A stretch of 64,000 bases of DNA from assembly GCA_934436435.1 (NCBI GenBank), contig CAKSAN010000010.1, positions 91,292-155,291 of the forward strand, read 5' to 3'. The DNA comes from an uncultured Acetatifactor sp. (GTDB lineage: Bacteria > Bacillota > Clostridia > Lachnospirales > Lachnospiraceae). Shown here piece by piece: positions 39,379 to 46,374 of this stretch (positions are counted from its first letter, which is position 1; each line of letters opens with the position of its first letter). A program made the position numbers and the translations under genes. Under the pieces are notes generated by a model. It did not search any database. It was not told where the DNA came from and saw only the letters and a program-made list of their open reading frames with translations.

Positions 39379-40245
39379 ATGTTGAGCGTAGAAACAAACG
39401 AGACAAAAAAAGGTCTGGGCATTCATGCCAGAAGAGCACTTGCATATATCGTACTGGTTATTATGAGTTTTCTCTGCCTGTTTTGGTTCTATATACTGTT
39501 TGTAAATGCAACCAGATCCAAAGGCGAGCTGACACAGGGATTTACCCTGCTGCCCAGCACACATCTGATCCAGAACTGGAAGGGTGTCATGGCAGGAACC
39601 CTGCCGGTAGTCAGAGGTATGATCAACAGCCTTGTAGTAGCAACCTGCAGTGCTGTGCTGTGTACCTACTTCTCTACCATGACCGCATATGCGATCCATG
39701 TATATGATTTTAAGTTAAAGAAGTTCATGTTTACCTTTATCCTGGCAATCATGACCATTCCTACCCAGGTTACCGCACTCGGATTTATCCAGTTGGTAGC
39801 TGATATGAAGCTGGAGGATAACTTTATCCCCCTGATCATCCCGGCAATCGCAGCACCTGCTACTTTCTTCTATATGAAGCAGTACATGGAAAGTGCATTG
39901 CCCCTGTCTCTGGTAGAGGCAGCCAGAATCGATGGTTCCGGTGAGTTCCGTACATTTAATTCCATCGTATTGCCGCTGATGAAGCCGGCAATCGCAGTAC
40001 AGGCGATCTTCACTTTCGTAGCGAACTGGAATAACTACTTCACACCGGCACTGGTTCTGCATGATGACAAGATGAAGACATTACCTATCCTGATCGCTCA
40101 GTTGCGTTCCGCAGACTTCCTGAAGTTCGATATGGGCCAGGTGTATGTGACCATCGCATTCTCCATTTTCCCTGTTATCGTGGTATACCTGATTCTTTCC
40201 AAGTTCATTGTCCAGGGCGTGGCAATGGGAAGCGTCAAGGGTTAA
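39379..40245 (+). CDS. Cellodextrin ABC transporter permease, MalG/LacG-like
   Basis: A 288-residue permease with six helices and the EAA loop EAARIDGSGEFRTFNSIVLP, ending in VAMGSVKG. The ATG at 39379 is chosen because AGGAGGTGG lies 7-8 bases upstream; a GTG at 39370 sits inside that ribosome site. As in the maltodextrin operon, no ATPase follows. Confidence 0.9.
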   Translation: MLSVETNETKKGLGIHARRALAYIVLVIMSFLCLFWFYILFVNATRSKGELTQGFTLLPSTHLIQNWKGVMAGTLPVVRGMINSLVVATCSAVLCTYFSTMTAYAIHVYDFKLKKFMFTFILAIMTIPTQVTALGFIQLVADMKLEDNFIPLIIPAIAAPATFFYMKQYMESALPLSLVEAARIDGSGEFRTFNSIVLPLMKPAIAVQAIFTFVANWNNYFTPALVLHDDKMKTLPILIAQLRSADFLKFDMGQVYVTIAFSIFPVIVVYLILSKFIVQGVAMGSVKG

Positions 40246-40283
40246 TCTTAAGCTTGCAACATTCAATACATAAATCTCTCCTG

Positions 40284-40316
40284 AAAAGCGGCACTCTTCC
40301 CCGGAGTGGCGCTTTT
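40284..40316 (+). terminator. Intrinsic terminator of the cellodextrin importer
   Basis: AAAAGCGGCACTC (40284-40296) pairs with GAGTGGCGCTTTT (40304-40316), with one G-G mismatch. Confidence 0.75.
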
Positions 40317-40335
40317 CGCTTGCAAAAATATAAAT

Positions 40336-40434
40336 TATACCTGATGGGGTATAATCATAAAAAGATAGACAAAAAATATACCTTATCGGGTATGAAATTA
40401 AAAACGATCTTGAAAATATACCCGAATGGGTATA
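40336..40434. promoter_or_regulatory. Three evenly spaced HipB-type operators
   Basis: TATACCTGATGGGGTATA (40336-40353), TATACCTTATCGGGTATG (40377-40394) and TATACCCGAATGGGTATA (40417-40434) share the TATACC-N6-GGTATA pattern, related to the TATCC-N8-GGATA operators known for HipB. Their starts are 41 and 40 bases apart, about four helical turns, so dimers would line up on one face of the DNA. The last copy lies inside the promoter spacer. Confidence 0.82.
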
Positions 40435-40438
40435 TAAT
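40410..40438 (+). promoter_or_regulatory. Promoter of the hipBST-like operon
   Basis: TTGAAA (40410-40415), 17 bases, TATAAT (40433-40438). The third operator fills the spacer. Confidence 0.75.
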
Positions 40439-40463
40439 CGGTGAAAATAGGGTGGGCATTATA

Positions 40464-40667
40464 ATGAATAAGATTGCAGAATTTGTAAAAGAAAATAGAA
40501 AAGCAGCCGGACTGACACAGGAAGAATTTGCAATGCGCTCGGGACTGGGACTTCGTTTTGTCAGAGATCTGGAACAGGGGAAAGAAACCGTGCGGATGGA
40601 TAAGGTAAATATTGCATTGGCCATGTTCGACATGGAAGCTGTGCCGGGCAGAAAGGAAAGAGGATAG
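40464..40667 (+). CDS. hipB: HipB-like antitoxin/DNA-binding protein
   Basis: A 67-residue XRE-type protein with helix-turn-helix region RKAAGLTQEEFAMRSGLGLRF (interrupted here by no gap; key residues TQEEFA and RFVRDLEQG). It should repress the operon by binding the three palindromes upstream and may act as part of the antitoxin complex. The ATG at 40464 is chosen from the family start; the upstream ribosome site (GGGTGG) is weak. It is 7 bases before hipS. Confidence 0.85.
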   Translation: MNKIAEFVKENRKAAGLTQEEFAMRSGLGLRFVRDLEQGKETVRMDKVNIALAMFDMEAVPGRKERG

Positions 40668-40674
40668 GGGCATT

Positions 40675-41004
40675 ATGGAAATATTCAGAACTGTTCAGAT
40701 ATATATCCGGAATGTATATGCGGGAGAGCTTTCCGAAACGGATGAAGGATATCTTTTTTCTTATGATGAAGAATACAGGAAGAGAGAAGATGCCAGTGCA
40801 GTGTCTCTTACAATGCCGATCCGGCAGGAACCGTATCAGTCGAAAACACTGTTTTCTTTTTTTGACGGTCTGATCCCGGAGGGATGGCTTCTGGGTGTGG
40901 TGAGCAGAAACTGGAAGATTGATGTGAAGGATCGTTTTGGACTATTGGCGGTGGCATGTCAGGATGCGATCGGCAATGTCAGTATAAGGGAGAAGAAGGG
41001 ATGA
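40675..41004 (+). CDS. hipS: HipS-like protein (HipA N-terminal subdomain as a separate gene)
   Basis: A 109-residue protein matching the N-terminal Couple_hipA region (VYAGELSETDEGYLFSYDEEY, SLTMPIRQEPYQS, LFSFFDGLIPEGW), a part that is fused to the kinase in ordinary HipA. As a separate gene between hipB and the kinase it matches HipS, the antitoxin of the HipBST tripartite system. GGGG (TAGGGG) lies 5 bases before the ATG. It overlaps the next start by 4 bases (ATGA), implying coupling. Confidence 0.8.
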   Translation: MEIFRTVQIYIRNVYAGELSETDEGYLFSYDEEYRKREDASAVSLTMPIRQEPYQSKTLFSFFDGLIPEGWLLGVVSRNWKIDVKDRFGLLAVACQDAIGNVSIREKKG

Positions 41005-41954
41005 ATTGTCTGTGCTGTGGAAAGAAACTGCAGTCTGTGGAAGATGAGGAGCGGGGATGGCATAAAAGCTGTGTCAGACATTTTTTTGGAAGTGATAGGA
41101 TACCGGAGCTGGATCTGGATGAAGAGAAATTGAAAGAACTGGCAAACGAAACGGTAAACCGGGGATATACAGTTCCGGGAGTGCAGAGGAAAATGTCATT
41201 GCAGCTGTTTTGGGATAAGAAAAAAACGAGGCTGACTTTGGTAAATTATCCGACGGGATATATTTTGAAACCACAGGTTCCGGAATTCAGAGCGTTGCCG
41301 GAGGCGGAACACCTGGTAATGTGCATGGCAGATGCGTCCGGGATTTTTACAGTACCACATGCGCTGTTACATTTACGGGACGGCTTTGCTTATATCACGA
41401 AACGTATTGACAGAGTTTTTGAAAAAGAGAATGTTCGGATGCTGGCGATGGAAGATTTCTGTCAGTTGGACCTGCGGCTGACCGAGGATAAGTACAGAGG
41501 CTCCTATGAAAGATGTGAAAAGATCGTAGAGCGCTATTCGGCAAGGGTAGGGTTGGACAGAACGGAATTGTTTCTGAGAATTGTTTTTTCGTTCCTAATT
41601 GGAAATTCCGATATGCATTTGAAAAATTTCTCCCTGCTGGAGACGCAGGAAGGAAGCGGAAGGTATGTGCTTTCACCAGCATATGATCTGATTCCGGTAA
41701 ACCTGATCATGCCTGAGGACGAAGAAGAACTTGCTTTAACCCTCAATGGGAAGAAAATGAATCTTAGAAAAAAGGATTTCTATATTTTTGCGGAAAAATG
41801 CGGCATATCACGTAATTCTGCGGAAAAGATGATAGGAAAACTGGTATCCATGAAAGAAACCTATCAGAAAATGAACAGAGAATCGTTGCTGCCGGAAGAG
41901 ATGAAAGAACGATTTGAGAGACTGATAGAAGAACGATGTGATATTTTGATGTAA
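41001..41954 (+). CDS. hipT: HipT-like serine/threonine kinase toxin
   Basis: A 317-residue HipA-family kinase lacking the N-terminal subdomain, which is encoded by the preceding gene. Visible features are the Gly/Ser-rich loop region VPGVQRKMSLQ (58-68), a likely ATP-binding Lys90, the catalytic GNSDMHLKN (201-209; Asp204, His206, Asn209) and the metal-binding Asp229 in YDLIP. An extra N-terminal cysteine cluster (Cys3, Cys5, Cys6, Cys24, with His21) looks like a small zinc ribbon. HipT/HipA kinases phosphorylate aminoacyl-tRNA synthetases and induce dormancy; the target here is unknown. Confidence 0.83.
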   Translation: MNCLCCGKKLQSVEDEERGWHKSCVRHFFGSDRIPELDLDEEKLKELANETVNRGYTVPGVQRKMSLQLFWDKKKTRLTLVNYPTGYILKPQVPEFRALPEAEHLVMCMADASGIFTVPHALLHLRDGFAYITKRIDRVFEKENVRMLAMEDFCQLDLRLTEDKYRGSYERCEKIVERYSARVGLDRTELFLRIVFSFLIGNSDMHLKNFSLLETQEGSGRYVLSPAYDLIPVNLIMPEDEEELALTLNGKKMNLRKKDFYIFAEKCGISRNSAEKMIGKLVSMKETYQKMNRESLLPEEMKERFERLIEERCDILM

Positions 41955-41981
41955 AAATTATAACAGAAAGAGGTAACTGCC

Positions 41982-42143
41982 ATGCAGATGTATGAAGTGA
42001 CGGCGCTGGCACCGGAGGGACCGGAGGAGGTCTATCAGGCGATGGTGTTCGCAGAAGATGAGGATGATGCCCTGAACCAGCTGGAGGAACAGCTGCAAGA
42101 GAAGAATATTGCCCATGGAATGTGCATGGCAGAAGAAGTGTGA
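41982..42143 (+). CDS. Small hypothetical protein (53 residues)
   Basis: A short acidic protein (MQMYEVTALAPEGPEE...) with an AGAAAGAGG ribosome site 8 bases upstream. It has many Glu/Asp residues and a Leu/Glu-rich helix (about 30-42) and no recognised domain. It lies 27 bases after the HipT gene and 47 before the cysteine-rich protein. Coding is plausible but not proven. Confidence 0.5.
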   Translation: MQMYEVTALAPEGPEEVYQAMVFAEDEDDALNQLEEQLQEKNIAHGMCMAEEV

Positions 42144-42190
42144 GCTAATGGCGCAAACTTGCAGGTTATGGAAGGATGTAGGTGTTAGAA

Positions 42191-42430
42191 ATGGAAAATT
42201 CCTATCGCTTTTTTGAAAATAAAGATTGTAAATATTTCCCCTGCCACAAGGGGCTTGCAGATTTCAACTGCCTGTTCTGCTACTGCCCCATGTACCGTCT
42301 GGAGCACTGCCCCGGGAATCCACGGTATTTCGAGAAAAACGGCAGACGGATTAAGGACTGCTCAGGCTGCACCTTCCCGCATGATCCGGAGCATTATGAT
42401 ACGATCATGCAGATCCTGCGGGAGGCATAG
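42191..42430 (+). CDS. Cysteine-rich small domain protein
   Basis: A 79-residue protein with nine cysteines in pairs (CKYFPCHKG, CLFCYCPMY, CSGCTFPHD), matching the cysteine-rich small domain family, which probably binds a metal and is sometimes found near cobalamin genes. The ATG at 42191 is preferred to an in-frame GTG at 42182; a weak AGGTG lies 6 bases upstream. No partner gene is evident here. Confidence 0.75.
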   Translation: MENSYRFFENKDCKYFPCHKGLADFNCLFCYCPMYRLEHCPGNPRYFEKNGRRIKDCSGCTFPHDPEHYDTIMQILREA

Positions 42431-42434
42431 AGAA

Positions 42435-43250
42435 TCAGTCAGGCAGCGTTTGCCGGTAGTCACTGGGAGAATATCTGGTGGAACGTTTAAAAGCCTTGGA
42501 AAAAGTGAATGTGTCGCCATAACCGACGGAATAGGCAATATCCTGTACTGACAGATCACTGTCTTTTAACAGCTTCTTAGCCTGCTTCATTCGATGAGAA
42601 TTCAGATATTCCTGCGGTGTATGTCCGGTGGCATGTTTGAACATTTTTGTCATATAGCTGCGATCCAGTCCACAGATATGTGCGATGTCATCCATATGAA
42701 TTGGCTCTGAATATTTGACATAGATAAAATCAATGATTTTCCGGATATAGGTCAATTTTAAATCTGCTTGTGTCTCCTGTTTACACGTGGAATACTGCGT
42801 TACACAATCAAAAAAATTCACATATTTTCCCGATGCAATATAATTCCCGAGCGTGATGCACCAGAAGATCCTGCATGATTGCACCCAACGGATTGGGATA
42901 GGCATTTGGAATGAAAACAGGGCTATCCCCATTGATTCCGGCATTCTGGAACAATTCGGGAATCTTCGGACCATCAAGATGAATCCAGACATAATCCCAG
43001 GGATCTTCGGAATCGGCGGCATAATAAGCAAGGGTGTTCGGCGGAATAATAAACCCTTCATGAGCGTGGATGATATATTCCTGATCGCCAAGCCGTAATC
43101 TGCCCTGACCGGCGGTGAGATAATGAAAAATGTAATGGTGCCGGATAATGGGACCGAAGGAATAGGAGGGAGAGCATGCCTGCTTTCCGATTTCATAAAG
43201 GCATAAGTCTCTGTACGAATCATAATTAATAAAATAGCATTCATCATAAG
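42435..43250 (-). pseudogene. Frameshifted AraC-family regulator (MsmR/RafR-like)
   Basis: The N-terminal cupin part (YFINYDSYRDLCLYEIGKQA to QDLLVHHARE) and the C-terminal double helix-turn-helix (IDFIYVKYSEPIHMDDIAHI to YSPSDYRQTLPD) are in different frames, shifted near 42830-42850. The upstream end runs directly into the antisense of a sugar-binding protein fragment at about 43250, so the native start and promoter are gone. The family is typical of regulators that control alpha-galactoside (raffinose/melibiose) operons and are divergent from them. Confidence 0.82.
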
Positions 43251-43760
43251 TCTTCTGCGGCGAAGACAGAAGAAAGCAAGGAAACAAGTGGAGATGCAGT
43301 TACTATCTCCTATGCATGTTGGGATTCCAATCAGGCTACCTTGATCAGAACGATGGCAGATGAATTCGAGGCTGAGAACCCGAATATCAAAATTGACATT
43401 CAGGTAAATGGATGGAGCGATTACTGGACAGCTCTGGAAGCAGCTGCAACCGGCGGATCTATGCCAGATACCTTCTGGATGCATTCCAACAATATTTATT
43501 ATTACGGTTCCAATGATCAGCTTCTGGATCTGACAGATTATATTGCAGCCAGCGATAAAGTAGATCTGGCAAATTATCCTCAGGGTCTGGATGACATTTA
43601 TAATATCAATGGTAAGCAGTATGCGATTCCCAAGGATTATGACACTATCGCACTTTGGTACAACAAGACCTTATTTGATGAAGCGGGAATCGCTTATCCG
43701 AATGATACCTGGACATGGGATGACCTGAAGGAAGCAGCAAAGAAGCTTCGTATCTGGTAG
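43251..43760 (+). pseudogene. Truncated sugar ABC transporter binding protein
   Basis: An open frame (from about 43254) reads as the linker and N-lobe of a family 1 solute-binding protein (SGDAVTISYACWDSNQATLI, then ADEFEAENPNIKIDI to TWTWDDLKEAAKK). It has no signal peptide or lipobox and stops at 43758-43760 after about 165 residues, so the C-lobe is missing. It is joined head to head to a broken AraC gene and is followed by an alpha-galactosidase tail. Confidence 0.82.
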
Positions 43761-43783
43761 AAGGAAAACTTCGCTCCCTTGCT

Positions 43784-44164
43784 GTGTATAATAAAGAAAA
43801 TGACTATTTTTTCAGTCAGCTTTACCAGAAGTACAGAAGCCTGATTATGAAAGGAACATTATATCGACTGATGGATCCCTTTCAGGGCAATGATAGTGCC
43901 TGGATGGTGGTATCAGAGGATCGAAATACTGCTTTGGTAGGATTTTTCCGCAGGCAGGGAGTACCCAACGGCCCATGGATCCGTTTGCACCTGGATGGTC
44001 TGGATGAAAACAGACAATATCATTTGGAGACAGGTGCTGACAAGGAGACTCTGTATGGCGGAGATGAACTGATGCATGTAGGAATGGTGGTAAAAGAAGA
44101 ACAATTATGTAATCATGGAGGAGATTGCAGTTCGGGTATTTTCGTATTGCAGGTAAATAGATAG
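43784..44164 (+). pseudogene. C-terminal fragment of a GH36 alpha-galactosidase
   Basis: A 126-residue frame whose sequence from about 43815 (YQKYRSLI, GTLYRLMDPF, AWMVVSEDR, LHLDGLDENRQYHLE, YGGDELMHVG) matches the C-terminal beta domain of GH36 alpha-galactosidases. The catalytic barrel is absent. A terminator follows immediately, so this is the 3' end of a deleted operon. Confidence 0.78.
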
Positions 44165-44171
44165 AGAAATG

Positions 44172-44207
44172 AAAAGACGTGGCTGTCGATTGACGACCAC
44201 GTCTTTT
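44172..44207. terminator. Bidirectional terminator
   Basis: AAAAGACGTGG (44172-44182) pairs with CCACGTCTTTT (44197-44207). It closes the alpha-galactosidase remnant and the convergent ATPase gene. Confidence 0.85.
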
Positions 44208-44214
44208 GAATAAA

Positions 44215-45507
44215 CTATAATAAATCTTTGGTCTTGCAGGCAAGATATAGCGGAAGATTGGTAATATCGCCATCCTTCCGGTAGCCGCGTTTGGAGAACC
44301 GCAAGGCTGTAGAAGGATGATTTTCTGTAATATATCTCTTAAAAGAGGGAGCTGATTTATCTTCTCCGCCCTTGGCTTCTACTGGAATAATATCGGTTCC
44401 GTTTTGAAGCACAAAGTCAATCTCACTGTTTTTATCAGAGTAGTACCGGGGAGCAATTTCAAATTGTCCCTGTAGTTGCTGCAAAATAAAATTTTCCGTT
44501 AATGCACCTTTGAATTGGTAACTTGATTTTAACAGAATGGCACTGTTGTCGATGCCTGCCATGTGCTTGAGCAGCCCGGTATCAAAGACAAAGAGCTTAA
44601 ATTGATCCAACTTGTCGAATGCTGAAAGTGGATGCTCCATTTTGGAGACATTATATACACGATTGAGCATTCCTGCCGAGACCAGCCATTCGATAGCTTC
44701 TTCAAAATCCCTTGCCCTCCCTCCTTCGCGGACGGCACCATACATGAATTTTTCGTTGGGCTTTGCAAGCTGAGCAACAATGCTCCGAAATACCAGAAGA
44801 ATACGACCGCTGTTGATCTTGCCGTTATGTTTGGAAAAGTCGTTTTCATAAATTTCTATTAATTCCCTCTGTATCTGGGAGATTCTTGCCGGATCCTTGT
44901 ATTTGATCCAGGAGGATACGCACTCCGGCATTCCTCCGATAATAAAATAATAATTGCATGCTTCGGACAGACGAGAGTGAAAAATCTCTTCGATCGTTTG
45001 CTCTTTTTGAATGCTGTCATAATAGGCATATAGGGAAGGATCCGTAGCTTCGAGAAATTCGTCAAAAGTCAGAGGGAATATATCAAGTAGATTCACCATG
45101 CCTACCGGATATGATTTTGGCTGGGCTAAAAGGGTTCCCAACAGACTTCCGGCGGAAACAACATGGTATTCGTTCGCTTTTTCTTTAAAGTATTTCAGAG
45201 TGTTTAAGGCCTCGGGACATTCTTGAATTTCATCAAAAAGGATCAGAGTCTCGCAGGGCTGGATTTTTTCGCCGCTTATCATGGACAGCAGTTCGATGAT
45301 GCGATGAGGATTTTTATTCGTTTGAAAAATAGATTTTAATTCATCTTCTTCATCAAAGTTAAAATAAACGTAATTGGCATAATGGGTTCGTCCAAATTCC
45401 TTCATTAGCCAAGTTTTGCCTACCTGCCTTGCACCTCGCAGGATCAAAGGCTTACGTTCGGGGTCGCTTTTCCAACTTATCAGGGCTTGCATTGCGTTTC
45501 GCTTCAT
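44215..45507 (-). CDS. AAA ATPase with DUF4143 domain
   Basis: A 430-residue P-loop ATPase of the AAA_14/DUF4143 type. Walker A GARQVGKTW is near residues 25-33, with Walker B (LILFDEIQE) and the C-terminal DUF4143 region (EIDFVLQNG, VEAKGG), which looks like a restriction-endonuclease-like fold. The ATG at 45507 is taken because AAAGGA lies 11 bases upstream. Members are common, poorly understood accessory genes; some act in defence or toxin-like roles. Three direct repeats lie upstream of it. Confidence 0.8.
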   Translation of the reverse strand: MKRNAMQALISWKSDPERKPLILRGARQVGKTWLMKEFGRTHYANYVYFNFDEEDELKSIFQTNKNPHRIIELLSMISGEKIQPCETLILFDEIQECPEALNTLKYFKEKANEYHVVSAGSLLGTLLAQPKSYPVGMVNLLDIFPLTFDEFLEATDPSLYAYYDSIQKEQTIEEIFHSRLSEACNYYFIIGGMPECVSSWIKYKDPARISQIQRELIEIYENDFSKHNGKINSGRILLVFRSIVAQLAKPNEKFMYGAVREGGRARDFEEAIEWLVSAGMLNRVYNVSKMEHPLSAFDKLDQFKLFVFDTGLLKHMAGIDNSAILLKSSYQFKGALTENFILQQLQGQFEIAPRYYSDKNSEIDFVLQNGTDIIPVEAKGGEDKSAPSFKRYITENHPSTALRFSKRGYRKDGDITNLPLYLACKTKDLL

Positions 45508-45546
45508 ATGATGCACCATCCTTTCCTGGTGAATAATAATAGCATA

Positions 45547-45625
45547 ACACATTTTTCTGAAAAATAAACACGTTATTTACACATTTTTCTGAGAAAATTA
45601 CATAGCAACACACACATTTTTCTAA
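45547..45625. repeat. Three direct repeats upstream of the AAA ATPase
   Basis: ACACATTTTTCTGA occurs at 45547-45560 and 45579-45592, and with one change (ACACATTTTTCTAA) at 45612-45625. The period is 32-33 bases, three helical turns, which suggests sites for a regulator of the ATPase gene. Confidence 0.65.
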
Positions 45626-45629
45626 AACT

Positions 45630-45667
45630 AAAAGCCGATAGTCTGTTTTGACAGATTACCGGCTTTT
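45630..45667 (-). terminator. Terminator of the tRNA-Ser gene
   Basis: A stem of AAAAGCCGATAGTCTGT (45630-45646) with ACAGATTACCGGCTTTT (45651-45667), with a few mismatches. On the minus strand it follows the tRNA and ends in a T-run. Confidence 0.75.
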
Positions 45668-45673
45668 TATGCG

Positions 45674-45760
45674 CGGAGACGGTGGGATTTGAACCCACGT
45701 GCCCGAGAAGGGCTAACGCATTTCGAGTGCGCCCCGTTATGACCACTTCGATACGTCTCC
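45674..45760 (-). tRNA. tRNA-Ser(CGA)
   Basis: The minus strand reads GGAGACGTATCGAAGTGGTC, with anticodon stem CGCA/TGCG and loop CTCGAAA (anticodon CGA), a long class II variable arm (GCCCTTCTCGGGC) and T arm GTGGGTTCAAATCCCAC; the acceptor GTCTCC closes it. It decodes UCG. CCA is not encoded. Boundaries are from the acceptor stem. Confidence 0.95.
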
Positions 45761-45884
45761 AAAAGATTACAACGTAGATTATTTTATCTGAAAAATAACC
45801 GTTTGGCAAGGGGAGAAACGAAAAATCCTGATTTTACCGCCAGAGCGATGAAAATAAGGAGTAGAGGTAATAATAAAAAAGATG

Positions 45885-45913
45885 TTGACAGAACAACATC
45901 TGTGTAGTATATT
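45885..45913 (+). promoter_or_regulatory. Promoter of the fatty-acid operon
   Basis: TTGACA (45885-45890), 17 bases, TATATT (45908-45913). GATGTTG and CAACATC (45881-45887, 45894-45900) form a perfect inverted repeat over the -35 box, possibly a further operator. Confidence 0.78.
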
Positions 45914-45925
45914 GCATTTAAATGC

Positions 45926-45938
45926 TTTGATAGTCAAA
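45926..45938. promoter_or_regulatory. FabT-like operator before acpP
   Basis: TTTGATAGTCAAA is a perfect TTTGA-TAG-TCAAA palindrome, close to the known FabT box, located just after the predicted start site. The MarR-type gene at the end of the operon is the natural partner. Confidence 0.72.
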
Positions 45939-46035
45939 ACAATTTGAAAGGGAAAGGCGAACACGCCGGAGACGACAAAGTAGTAAAACAAGGTATCAGA
46001 AACACAATAATGAAATGCATAAGGAGAGTAAAAAC

Positions 46036-46260
46036 ATGTTAGAGAAAGTAGCAGCTATCATCAGAGAACAGTTAAACCAGGAGGATGTAGAAATCACGGA
46101 GGCAACCCGTTTCAAGGAGGATCTGGAAGTGGATTCCCTGGATCTGTTTGAACTGGTAATGGCATTTGAAGAGGAATATGGTGTGTCCATTCCTTCCGAG
46201 GAATTGGAAAATATGGCAACAGTCGGTGATGTTATCAGATATATTCAGGAGCAGGCGTAA
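46036..46260 (+). CDS. acpP: Acyl carrier protein
   Basis: A 74-residue acidic protein that carries growing acyl chains on 4'-phosphopantetheine. The attachment motif is DSLDL with Ser34. AAGGAG lies about 10 bases before the ATG at 46036, which is preferred over a longer frame starting at 46015. It is first in the fab operon, and a hairpin follows that could stabilise a short acpP transcript. Confidence 0.95.
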   Translation: MLEKVAAIIREQLNQEDVEITEATRFKEDLEVDSLDLFELVMAFEEEYGVSIPSEELENMATVGDVIRYIQEQA

Positions 46261-46303
46261 GAACTGCATATCTGCCTGAATGCAAGAATTCGCAGGCATC
46301 AAA

Positions 46304-46325
46304 GTCGGGGGCTTTTGCCCCCGAC
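46304..46325 (+). terminator. Strong hairpin between acpP and fabK
   Basis: GTCGGGGGC (46304-46312) pairs with GCCCCCGAC (46317-46325) around a TTTT loop. No T-run follows, so it is more likely an RNA processing or stabilising element than a full stop. Confidence 0.6.
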
Positions 46326-46374
46326 ATCAGAATATGTAATATAACGCAGAACGACGAGAAGGATCAGAAAGACA

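Noticed and set aside
42435..43484. A single intact 349-residue AraC protein
   Set aside because: Only its C-terminal third matches AraC; the real N-terminal half is in another frame and the far end is antisense to the binding-protein fragment.
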